Assembly (NCBI GenBank): GCA_050117725.1
Contig: JASFME010000102.1
Span: 1-7,936 of the forward strand
Direction: 5' to 3'
Length of the DNA: 7,936 nucleotides
Origin: JASFJH01 sp050117725
GTDB lineage: Bacteria; Pseudomonadota; Gammaproteobacteria; AKS1
Every line of letters begins with the position of its first letter. Position 1 is the stretch's first letter. The translations under genes and the position numbers were made by a program. Below, piece by piece: positions 1-6,003 of this stretch. Below the pieces are notes generated by a model. That model ran no database searches, was not told the DNA's origin, and saw nothing but the letters and a program-made list of their open reading frames with translations.

Positions 1-1063
1 CACCGTAGACGAGGTTACCGGCCTGTCCAGCATTGTCGTGACAGATCCAAAGACCCGTGGTTCCGCGGGCAAGGACCTGAAACCGACCATCAAGCTGATC
101 GACGCCGAGGGTAACGATGTCATGCTCCCGGGCACGGAAATCCCGGCGCAGTACCCGCTACCGGCCGATGCGATTGTTAATATCGAGGACGGCAATGTTG
201 TGGTCGTCGGTGACATCGTCGCCCGTATCCCGCAGGAATCATCGAAAACCCGTGATATTACCGGTGGTCTGCCGCGTGTTGCCGACCTGTTCGAGGCGCG
301 CAAGCCGAAGGATCCTGCAATTCTTGCCGAGGTGTCCGGTACCATCCAGATGGGCAAGGAGACCAAGGGCAAGCAGGGCGTCATTATTGTTGACGCCGAC
401 GGCGAGGAACATGTCGAAAACATTCCGAAGTGGCGCACACTGACCGTGTTCGAGGGTGAACACGTTGAGAAGGGTGAAGTGCTGGTCGATGGCCCGCCGG
501 CACCGCAAGACATACTACGTTTGCGTGGTGTCAGTGCCCTGGCCAATTACATCGTCAACGAGGTGCAGGAAGTTTACCGCCTGCAGGGTGTGAAGATTAA
601 CGACAAGCATATTGAGGTTATTGTGCGCCAGATGATGCGCAAGGCCGAGTTGCTTGACAGTGGTGACACCAAATTCCTCAAGGGCGAGCAGGTTGATTAT
701 GCCCGCATCCTCGACGAAAACGATGCCATGCTGGCCGAAGGCAAGGATCCGGCGAAATTTGATCGCCAGTTACTGGGTATCACCAAGGCCTCGCTGGCGA
801 CCGAATCCTTCATTTCAGCGGCCTCGTTCCAGGAGACCACGCGTGTCCTCACCGAAGCCTCGGTACGCGGCATGACAGACGATCTGCGCGGTTTGAAGGA
901 AAATGTCATCGTAGGCCGCCTGATCCCGGCGGGTACCGGCCTGGCCTACCACGAGGAGCGTCGTCGCGAACGCCACGAGGGCGAGGAGACGGCACCTGGT
1001 GTGGATGCCAACCTGGCGGCACTGGACGCCGCAGCGGCCGCCGCCGCGGAAACGACAGACTAG
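1..1063 (+). CDS. rpoC: DNA-directed RNA polymerase subunit beta' (RpoC), C-terminal part, 5' truncated by the window
   Basis: C-terminal 353 residues of the beta' subunit, the clamp and catalytic-core subunit of RNA polymerase. The first complete codon starts at base 2 and the frame is open to the window edge, so the true start lies upstream; the internal GTG at 38 is not a start. Strongly conserved blocks match the E. coli beta' tail by eye: GKDLKP near 68, GGLPRVADLFEARKP at 263-307, GVKINDKHIEVIVRQM near 587, GITKASLATESFISAASF from 776, and GLKENVIVGRLIPAGTG near 893, the region that also contacts omega. The extreme C-terminus is an alanine-rich, acidic tail (positions 1014-1060), low-complexity and variable in this family. 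It ends with TAG at 1061-1063. Downstream is a hairpin and then the str promoter, so rpoBC and rpsL can be transcribed separately or by readthrough. Confidence 0.98.
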   Translation, partial: TVDEVTGLSSIVVTDPKTRGSAGKDLKPTIKLIDAEGNDVMLPGTEIPAQYPLPADAIVNIEDGNVVVVGDIVARIPQESSKTRDITGGLPRVADLFEARKPKDPAILAEVSGTIQMGKETKGKQGVIIVDADGEEHVENIPKWRTLTVFEGEHVEKGEVLVDGPPAPQDILRLRGVSALANYIVNEVQEVYRLQGVKINDKHIEVIVRQMMRKAELLDSGDTKFLKGEQVDYARILDENDAMLAEGKDPAKFDRQLLGITKASLATESFISAASFQETTRVLTEASVRGMTDDLRGLKENVIVGRLIPAGTGLAYHEERRRERHEGEETAPGVDANLAALDAAAAAAAETTD

Positions 1064-1077
1064 GTCTAAATCAGGTC

Positions 1078-1104
1078 GGCGCCCGGTCAAGAAAACCGGG
1101 CGCC
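1078..1104 (+). other. GC-rich hairpin just downstream of rpoC
   Basis: A 10-bp perfect stem, GGCGCCCGGT (1078-1087) with ACCGGGCGCC (1095-1104), closes a 7-nt loop 15 bases after the rpoC stop. No T-run follows, so it does not qualify as a classical intrinsic terminator. It could pause polymerase, act in a Rho-dependent end, or protect the rpoC 3' end. A weaker alternative pairing, GCCTG (1102-1106) with CAGGC (1114-1118), overlaps the right arm and the -35 box of the next promoter. Confidence 0.6.
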
Positions 1105-1109
1105 TGGCC

Positions 1110-1138
1110 TTGACAGGCGGGGGCTACATCCCTACAAT
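1110..1138 (+). promoter_or_regulatory. sigma70-type promoter of the str operon (rpsL-rpsG-fusA-tuf)
   Basis: TTGACA at 1110-1115 is a perfect -35 consensus. TACAAT at 1133-1138 differs from TATAAT at one base. The spacer is exactly 17 bp. Transcription would start near 1145, giving a leader of about 115 nt before rpsL. It sits between the rpoC end and rpsL, where an independent str promoter is expected. This is the best promoter match in the window. Strength and use are inferred from consensus match only. Confidence 0.8.
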
Positions 1139-1153
1139 CTCGCCTCCTAATTA

Positions 1154-1178
1154 CCGGGTTGACAGTGATCCTGCCCGG
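1154..1178 (+). other. First hairpin in the rpsL leader
   Basis: CCGGG (1154-1158) pairs with CCCGG (1174-1178). CAG (1163-1165) pairs with CTG (1171-1173) above a 4-nt left-side bulge, closing a 5-nt loop. It lies about 10 nt after the predicted transcription start. It could be part of a structured leader acting with the hairpin at 1201-1229. No known ribosomal-protein binding motif was recognised in it. Confidence 0.4.
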
Positions 1179-1200
1179 GGAAAAAGCAGTGCATATCCGC

Positions 1201-1239
1201 TAAGCGTTCAGTGTAAGACTGGGCGCTTACGTTTGTTTT
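1201..1239 (+). terminator. Attenuator-like hairpin with T-rich tail in the rpsL leader
   Basis: TAAGCGTTCAGT (1201-1212) pairs with ACTGGGCGCTTA (1218-1229) over 12 bp, including two adjacent T-G wobbles, around a 5-nt loop. It is followed by CG and then TTTGTTTT (1232-1239). The structure lies between the str promoter and rpsL, so if it terminates it would act as an attenuator for the operon, or as the end of rpoC readthrough transcripts. The T-tract is interrupted and begins 2 nt after the stem, so efficiency may be partial. Confidence 0.5.
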
Positions 1240-1259
1240 GGGCTGGAGAACAAGGTTTT

Positions 1260-1634
1260 ATGGCCACAATTAATCAGTTGGTTCGCAAGCCGCGCAAGCG
1301 GCCTGGCGAAAAAAGTAATGTGCCGGCACTCGAGGCATGCCCGCAAAAACGCGGCGTGTGTACGCGTGTTTACACGACAACACCGAAAAAACCGAATTCG
1401 GCGATGCGTAAGGTTGCCCGTGTTCGCCTGACGAATGGCCACGAAGTGTCGAGCTACATCGGTGGTGAAGGTCACAACCTGCAGGAGCACTCTGTGGTGC
1501 TTATTCGCGGCGGTCGTGTCAAGGATTTGCCGGGTGTGCGTTATCACACGGTGCGCGGCACGCTGGATACAAGTGGCGTGAGTGAGCGTAAACGGGGCCG
1601 TTCCAAGTACGGTACCAAGCGGCCCAAGGGTTAA
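1260..1634 (+). CDS. rpsL: 30S ribosomal protein S12
   Basis: S12 sits at the decoding centre of the small subunit and governs codon-recognition accuracy. The 124-residue length equals that of E. coli S12. Family signatures are intact: VPALEACPQKRGVCTRVYTT (residues 21-40), TPKKPNS (41-47) and the GGRVKDLPGVRYH loop (84-96). The lysines at 43 and 88, where streptomycin resistance or dependence changes occur, are the wild-type residues. D89, the usual RimO methylthiolation site, is present. The ATG at 1260 is chosen because it gives the exact family N-terminus MATINQLVRKP, with GGAG at 1245-1248 and AAGG at 1252-1255 upstream. The frame stays open upstream to about 999, but that part is leader and rpoC shadow. 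First gene of the str operon; rpsG follows after only 5 nt. Confidence 0.98.
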   Translation: MATINQLVRKPRKRPGEKSNVPALEACPQKRGVCTRVYTTTPKKPNSAMRKVARVRLTNGHEVSSYIGGEGHNLQEHSVVLIRGGRVKDLPGVRYHTVRGTLDTSGVSERKRGRSKYGTKRPKG

Positions 1635-1639
1635 GAGCG

Positions 1640-2110
1640 ATGCCTAGAAGAAGAGAAGTACCGAAGCGCGAAATTTTGCCGGATCCAAAGTTCGGCAATG
1701 TGACATTGGCAAAATTCGTCAACATCATCATGCTCAGTGGCAAAAAATCTGTTGCTGAGAAAATTGTGTATGGCGCGCTGGATACAATGGCTGAACGTTC
1801 CAAGGCTGATCCGCTGGAAATGTTCACCAAGGCTTTGGACAACGTACGCCCGGTTGTTGAGGTGAAGTCCCGCCGTGTAGGTGGTGCGACTTACCAGGTA
1901 CCGGTTGAGGTACGTGCCGACCGCCGGACGACGCTCGCGATGCGCTGGATTACCGATGCGGCTCGCAAGCGTGGCGAAAAGACCATGGGTCTGCGCCTGG
2001 CGGGTGAATTGCTTGAAGCTGCCGAGAACCGCGGTTCCGCAGTGAAGAAGCGTGAAGAAACACATCGCATGGCAGAGGCCAACAAGGCCTTCTCCCATTA
2101 CCGTTGGTAA
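1640..2110 (+). CDS. rpsG: 30S ribosomal protein S7
   Basis: S7 is a primary 16S rRNA-binding protein that nucleates assembly of the 30S head and lies near the E site. The 156-residue length is the usual one, without the C-terminal extension seen in E. coli K-12. Diagnostic segments are MPRRR at the start, ILPDPKFGN (12-20), VEVKSRRVGGATYQVPVEVR (73-92), AMRWITDAARKRG (100-112) and the C-terminal HRMAEANKAFSHYRW. The start follows the rpsL stop by 5 nt, with AAGGG at 1626-1630 inside the rpsL end as likely ribosome binding site, so translation is probably coupled to rpsL. In E. coli the roughly 100-nt rpsL-rpsG gap carries the S7 feedback site; that gap is absent here. Confidence 0.98.
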   Translation: MPRRREVPKREILPDPKFGNVTLAKFVNIIMLSGKKSVAEKIVYGALDTMAERSKADPLEMFTKALDNVRPVVEVKSRRVGGATYQVPVEVRADRRTTLAMRWITDAARKRGEKTMGLRLAGELLEAAENRGSAVKKREETHRMAEANKAFSHYRW

Positions 2111-2120
2111 GGGTGGTAAG

Positions 2121-2138
2121 AGAGCTCTATATATAGAG
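2121..2138 (+). promoter_or_regulatory. Overlapping palindromes upstream of fusA
   Basis: The 36-nt rpsG-fusA gap contains CTCTATATATAGAG (2125-2138), a perfect 14-nt palindrome that can fold as 5 bp with a TATA loop. It overlaps a second palindrome, AGAGCTCT (2121-2128). The two foldings are mutually exclusive. The only purine-rich ribosome-binding candidates for fusA, AAGAGAG (2118-2124) and AGAG (2135-2138), lie at or within the structure, so it may modulate fusA translation. Function is inferred; the palindromes are seen directly. Confidence 0.45.
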
Positions 2139-2146
2139 ACACTGTT

Positions 2147-4249
2147 GTGGCACGCAAAACACCAATTGAGCGCTACCGGAATATCGGCATCATGGCGCAC
2201 ATTGATGCGGGTAAGACGACCACGACAGAGCGAGTCCTTTTTTATACCGGGGTCTCGCACAAGATTGGTGAAGTGCACGACGGTGCAGCGACCATGGACT
2301 GGATGGAGCAGGAGCAGGAACGTGGTATCACGATTACCTCTGCTGCCACCACCTGTTTCTGGTCAGGAATGGACAAGCAGTTTCCGGAGCATCGGGTAAA
2401 TATTATCGATACTCCGGGGCACGTTGACTTCACGATTGAAGTTGAACGTTCGCTGCGAGTGCTGGATGGCGCGTGTGCCGTGTTCTGTGCCGTCGGTGGT
2501 GTTGAGCCGCAGTCGGAAACAGTCTGGCGGCAGGCCAACAAGTACAGCGTGCCGCGCATGGCCTTTGTGAACAAGATGGACCGTGCCGGCGCAGATTTTT
2601 TGCGTGTTGTTGAGCAGATTAAAGAGCGTCTTGGCTCCAACGCCGTACCGATTCAGTTGAATATCGGTGCTGAAGAGGGTTTTGAAGGTGTAATCGACCT
2701 GGTTGCTATGCGGGCGATTTACTGGAATCAAAGCGACATGGGTGTGACCTATGAATCGCGGGACATTCCAGCCGAACTGCAGGACAAGGCGAACATGCTG
2801 CGTGAGCAGATGCTTGAATCTGCCGCGGAAGCGAATGAAGAATTGATGGAGAAGTACCTGGAAACGGGTGAACTCTCCGAGCAAGAGATTATTGAAGGTC
2901 TGCGAGTTCAGACCCTGAACAATGAAATTGTCCCCTGCCTGTGTGGCAGTGCATTCAAGAACAAGGGCGTACAGGCCATGTTGGATGCGGTGATCAATTT
3001 CATGCCGTCGCCGGTAGATGTGCCCGCCATCAAGGGGATTCTTGATGACAAGGCCGAAACCGAAGCCGAGCGGCACAGTTCAGACGATGAACCGTTTGCG
3101 GCACTGGCATTCAAGATTGCCACTGACCCGTTTGTCGGAACGCTGACCTTCTTCCGGGTGTACTCGGGTGTGCTGAACTCCGGCGACTCGGTATACAACC
3201 CGGTAAAAGGCAAGAAAGAGCGCATTGGCCGTGTTTTGCAAATGCACTCCAACAGCCGGGAAGAGATTAAGGAAGTCCGCGCGGGTGATATCGCAGCGGC
3301 AGTAGGCCTGAAGGACGTCACCACGGGTGACACGCTTTGCGACCAGGCACACGTGATCACGCTGGAACGGATGGAGTTCCCCGAGCCGGTGATTGCGGTG
3401 GCCGTGGAACCAAAGACGAAGGCCGACCAGGAAAAGATGGGTATCGCGCTGGCAAAACTGGCGCAGGAAGATCCTTCTTTCCGGGTCAGCACTGACGAGG
3501 AGTCAGGCCAGACGATTATCGCTGGCATGGGCGAGCTTCATCTTGACATTATTGTCGATCGAATGAAGCGCGAGTTCAGTGTTGAGGCGAATGTCGGTAA
3601 GCCGCAGGTGTCTTACCGTGAAACGATTCGCAAGGTTGTTGACAAGGCTGAAGGCAAGTTTGTCCGTCAGTCAGGTGGCCGGGGACAGTATGGCCACGTT
3701 GTCCTCAGGCTTGAGCCGCGTGATCCGGGTTCAGGCTACGAGTTCGTCAACGAGATCGTTGGCGGGACAGTGCCGAAGGAATACATCGGTGCTGTAGACA
3801 AGGGAATACAGGAGCAGTTGGAAAATGGTGTGATTGCCGGTTTCCCGCTGGTCGATGTGAAAGTAACGTTGTTTGATGGTTCATACCACGACGTTGACTC
3901 TTCGGAGATGGCATTCAAGATTGCCGGCTCGATGGGGGTCAAGGAAGGCGTCAAGCTGGCCAATCCGGTTTTGCTTGAGCCGATAATGAAAGTCGAAGTG
4001 GTAACGCCGGAAGACTACATGGGCGACGTGATGGGTGATATTAACCGGCGTCGTGGTCTGCCCCAGGGGATCGAAGATTCTCCTTCGGGCAAGATCATTC
4101 GGGCCGAAGTGCCGCTCGCTGAAATGTTCGGTTATGCAACCGACCTGCGTAGCGCAACCCAGGGTCGAGCCAGTTACAGCATGATGTTTTTGAAATATGC
4201 CGAGGCGCCAAACAGTGTTGCCGAAGCAGTAATAAAGAAAGTGTCATAA
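2147..4249 (+). CDS. fusA: Translation elongation factor G (EF-G)
   Basis: GTPase that drives translocation of tRNA and mRNA on the ribosome and, with RRF, recycles ribosomes. It is 700 residues long, against 704 in E. coli, and aligns by eye along its whole length. GTPase motifs: AHIDAGKTT (17-25, P-loop), RGITI (59-63, switch I end), DTPGH (88-92, switch II), NKMD (142-145) and GSAFKN (267-272). Domain II covers roughly 315-400, domain III 405-480, domain IV 485-605 including SGGRGQYGHVV (509-519) and the tip loop GSYHDVDSSE (578-587), and domain V to the end with RRRG and MFGYATDLRS. The start is GTG at 2147, which gives the family N-terminus MARKTPIERYRNIG; the Shine-Dalgarno is weak and the preceding palindrome may matter. 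It lies 36 nt after rpsG and 37 nt before tuf. Classical fusA1 type, not the FusA2 paralogue. Confidence 0.98.
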   Translation: MARKTPIERYRNIGIMAHIDAGKTTTTERVLFYTGVSHKIGEVHDGAATMDWMEQEQERGITITSAATTCFWSGMDKQFPEHRVNIIDTPGHVDFTIEVERSLRVLDGACAVFCAVGGVEPQSETVWRQANKYSVPRMAFVNKMDRAGADFLRVVEQIKERLGSNAVPIQLNIGAEEGFEGVIDLVAMRAIYWNQSDMGVTYESRDIPAELQDKANMLREQMLESAAEANEELMEKYLETGELSEQEIIEGLRVQTLNNEIVPCLCGSAFKNKGVQAMLDAVINFMPSPVDVPAIKGILDDKAETEAERHSSDDEPFAALAFKIATDPFVGTLTFFRVYSGVLNSGDSVYNPVKGKKERIGRVLQMHSNSREEIKEVRAGDIAAAVGLKDVTTGDTLCDQAHVITLERMEFPEPVIAVAVEPKTKADQEKMGIALAKLAQEDPSFRVSTDEESGQTIIAGMGELHLDIIVDRMKREFSVEANVGKPQVSYRETIRKVVDKAEGKFVRQSGGRGQYGHVVLRLEPRDPGSGYEFVNEIVGGTVPKEYIGAVDKGIQEQLENGVIAGFPLVDVKVTLFDGSYHDVDSSEMAFKIAGSMGVKEGVKLANPVLLEPIMKVEVVTPEDYMGDVMGDINRRRGLPQGIEDSPSGKIIRAEVPLAEMFGYATDLRSATQGRASYSMMFLKYAEAPNSVAEAVIKKVS

Positions 4250-4286
4250 CAGTTATTAGTGATATGCAGACAAGAGGGTAGCAACC

Positions 4287-5477
4287 GTGTCTAAGGAAAA
4301 ATTTGAACGCACCAAACCGCACGTCAACGTAGGCACGATTGGTCACGTTGACCATGGTAAGACCACGCTGACGGCAGCGATCACCAAGGTCATGTCGGAA
4401 GCCATGGGTGGTGAAGCGAAGGCGTTTGATGAGATCGATAACGCGCCTGAAGAAAAGGAGCGCGGTATCACGATTGCGACCTCGCACGTTGAGTACGAAT
4501 CAGATACGCGCCACTACGCGCACGTTGACTGCCCGGGGCACGCGGATTATGTGAAGAACATGATCACGGGTGCGGCGCAGATGGACGGAGCGATTCTGGT
4601 GGTGAGTGCTGCGGACGGTCCCATGCCGCAGACGCGCGAGCACATTCTGCTGTCCCGCCAGGTCGGTGTACCGTACATCGTCGTGTTCCTGAACAAGGCG
4701 GACATGGTAGATGACGAAGAGCTGGTTGAGCTGGTGGAAATGGAAGTACGCGAGCTGCTGGACAGCTATGACTTTCCGGGCGACGACACGCCGATCATCA
4801 AGGGTTCGGCGCTGAAGGCGCTGGAAGGCGACCAGAGCGAAATTGGCGCGCCGGCGATTCTTGAGCTGGTGAAGGCGATGGATGAATACATTCCGGAGCC
4901 GGAGCGTGCGATTGACGGTGACTTCCTGATGCCGGTGGAAGACGTATTCTCGATTTCCGGTCGCGGAACCGTGGTAACGGGGCGTGTTGAGCGCGGTGTT
5001 ATCAAGGTCGGTGAAGAACTCGAAATCGTGGGTATCAAGGACACGCAGAAGACGACGTGTACGGGTGTGGAGATGTTCCGCAAGCTGCTTGACCAGGGTC
5101 AGGCGGGCGACAACGTGGGTGTATTGCTGCGTGGTACGAAGCGCGAAGAAGTCGAGCGAGGCCAGGTACTGGCGAAGCCGGGTTCCATCACACCGCACAC
5201 GAAGTTTGAATGCGAAGTGTACGTACTGGGCAAGGATGAAGGCGGACGTCATACACCGTTCTTCAATGGCTACCGTCCGCAGTTTTACTTCCGTACCACA
5301 GACGTAACAGGTGCGTGTGAGCTGCCGGAAGGTGTCGAAATGGTAATGCCGGGTGACAACGTGAAGATGACCGTGTCACTGATTGCGCCGATTGCAATGG
5401 AAGATGGCCTGCGCTTCGCGATTCGTGAAGGTGGCCGCACGGTTGGCGCCGGTGTTGTATCCAAAATCATCGAGTAA
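4287..5477 (+). CDS. tuf: Translation elongation factor Tu (EF-Tu)
   Basis: GTPase that delivers aminoacyl-tRNA to the ribosomal A site. It has 396 residues, within the usual 393-397 range. Motifs: GHVDHGKT (19-26, P-loop), RGITI (59-63), DCPGH (81-85, with catalytic H85), NKAD (136-139) and SAL (174-176); beta-barrel domains II and III follow from about residue 205. The C-terminus GAGVVSKIIE is family-typical. The start is GTG at 4287, as in E. coli tuf genes, with a good Shine-Dalgarno AGAGGG (4273-4278) 8 nt upstream. No truncation or frameshift is seen. The upstream neighbour fusA is the tufA context, whereas the downstream neighbours tRNA-Trp and secE are the tufB context. One gene therefore bridges both settings, and I cannot say which copy, or fusion of copies, it is. 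Confidence 0.98.
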   Translation: MSKEKFERTKPHVNVGTIGHVDHGKTTLTAAITKVMSEAMGGEAKAFDEIDNAPEEKERGITIATSHVEYESDTRHYAHVDCPGHADYVKNMITGAAQMDGAILVVSAADGPMPQTREHILLSRQVGVPYIVVFLNKADMVDDEELVELVEMEVRELLDSYDFPGDDTPIIKGSALKALEGDQSEIGAPAILELVKAMDEYIPEPERAIDGDFLMPVEDVFSISGRGTVVTGRVERGVIKVGEELEIVGIKDTQKTTCTGVEMFRKLLDQGQAGDNVGVLLRGTKREEVERGQVLAKPGSITPHTKFECEVYVLGKDEGGRHTPFFNGYRPQFYFRTTDVTGACELPEGVEMVMPGDNVKMTVSLIAPIAMEDGLRFAIREGGRTVGAGVVSKIIE

Positions 5478-5496
5478 CAGAACCTGACAATTAGCA

Positions 5497-5526
5497 GGCG
5501 GCGCGCGGCACGGGCTGCGCGCCGCC
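5497..5526 (+). terminator. Strong GC-rich hairpin between tuf and tRNA-Trp
   Basis: GGCGGCGCGCGGC (5497-5509) pairs with GCTGCGCGCCGCC (5514-5526) over 13 bp with one G-T wobble, closing an ACGG tetraloop. Only GTTT (5532-5535) follows, after a 5-nt GC-containing gap, so an intrinsic terminator would be weak. It starts 20 nt after the tuf stop and ends 11 nt before the tRNA. It may be the tuf 3' end, or a processing and stability element in a tuf-tRNA-secE transcript. No clear promoter lies between it and the tRNA. Confidence 0.55.
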
Positions 5527-5537
5527 GCAGCGTTTAA

Positions 5538-5613
5538 AGGCCAGTAGCTCAATTGGCAGAGCGGCGGTCTCCAAAACCGCAGGTTGGGGGTTCGATTCCC
5601 TCCTGGCCTGCCA
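5538..5613 (+). tRNA. trpT: tRNA-Trp, anticodon CCA
   Basis: A full cloverleaf can be drawn. Acceptor stem AGGCCAG (5538-5544) pairs with CTGGCCT (5603-5609). The D stem is GCTC/GAGC (5547-5550, 5559-5562) with GG in the loop. The anticodon stem GCGGT/ACCGC (5564-5568, 5576-5580) carries loop CTCCAAA, so the anticodon CCA is at 5571-5573. The T stem GGGGG/CCCTC (one G-T wobble) carries loop TTCGATT. Discriminator G5610 is followed by an encoded CCA (5611-5613). Total 76 nt. The A1-U72 pair, G73 and CCA anticodon are bacterial TrpRS identity features. Its position just before secE is common in non-enteric Gammaproteobacteria, and co-transcription with secE is likely because only 36 nt separate them. 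Confidence 0.97.
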
Positions 5614-5649
5614 TTTTTACGCAGCTGAACATCAGGATTGACGGATAAC

Positions 5650-5988
5650 ATGGCTGACAAGATCAAATTATTCCTGGCAGTGGCAGTGATTGCTGCCGGG
5701 ATTTATGGTTTCTATCACTTCGCGGACCAGCACCAGGTATTGCGCGTGGTGGGTTTGATCGTGGTTGTGGCAATTGCCGCGGGCATTGCTCTGCAAACCA
5801 CCGTTGGTCGTGAGAGCTGGGCATTTATCCAGGATTCGCGCACCGAGGTGCGGAAAGTGGTCTGGCCGACACGCAAGGAAACCGTGCAGATGACCCTGAT
5901 GGTGATGGTCATGACACTGATTGTGGCCCTGATCCTGTGGGGTTTCGATACCTTGCTGTCGTGGCTGGTTCGCATACTGATTGGATGA
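5650..5988 (+). CDS. secE: Preprotein translocase subunit SecE
   Basis: Inner-membrane subunit of the SecYEG channel, clamping the two halves of SecY. It has 112 residues, somewhat shorter than the E. coli protein (127). Three hydrophobic segments are visible at about 7-23, 31-50 and 83-107; the three-helix form is typical of Gammaproteobacteria, while many bacteria keep only the last. The conserved cytoplasmic amphipathic segment and hinge, SRTEVRKVVWPTRKE (63-77), precedes the last helix. The ATG at 5650 is preferred over an in-frame TTG at 5638, which would add only MTDN. GGA at 5643-5645 and AGGA at 5634-5637 are modest ribosome-binding candidates. nusG starts 15 nt downstream, the usual pairing. 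Confidence 0.95.
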   Translation: MADKIKLFLAVAVIAAGIYGFYHFADQHQVLRVVGLIVVVAIAAGIALQTTVGRESWAFIQDSRTEVRKVVWPTRKETVQMTLMVMVMTLIVALILWGFDTLLSWLVRILIG

Positions 5989-6003
5989 CGGGAGCGATAA
6001 CGC

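Noticed and set aside
1159..1164. Second TTGACA in the rpsL leader
   Set aside because: No acceptable -10 hexamer lies 16-18 bp downstream; the sequence there is A-rich then GC-containing.
999..1259. In-frame upstream extension of rpsL to about 999
   Set aside because: It would overlap the rpoC end and the promoter. The family N-terminus MATINQLVRKP begins at 1260 with a ribosome binding site.
4500..5252. Long minus-strand open frame (250 codons) opposite tuf, and similar ones opposite fusA (2363-3076), rpsG/fusA (1631-2278) and rplA (7357-7920)
   Set aside because: They are antisense shadows of strongly conserved genes, with basic, low-information sequences, no recognised family and no ribosome binding context.
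5614..5618. Five-T run directly after tRNA-Trp as an intrinsic terminator
   Set aside because: The only stem before it is the tRNA acceptor itself, and secE begins 36 nt on with no visible promoter, so readthrough is more likely.
5638..5649. TTG at 5638 as alternative start of secE
   Set aside because: It would add only four residues with no family support; the ATG at 5650 is the better start.
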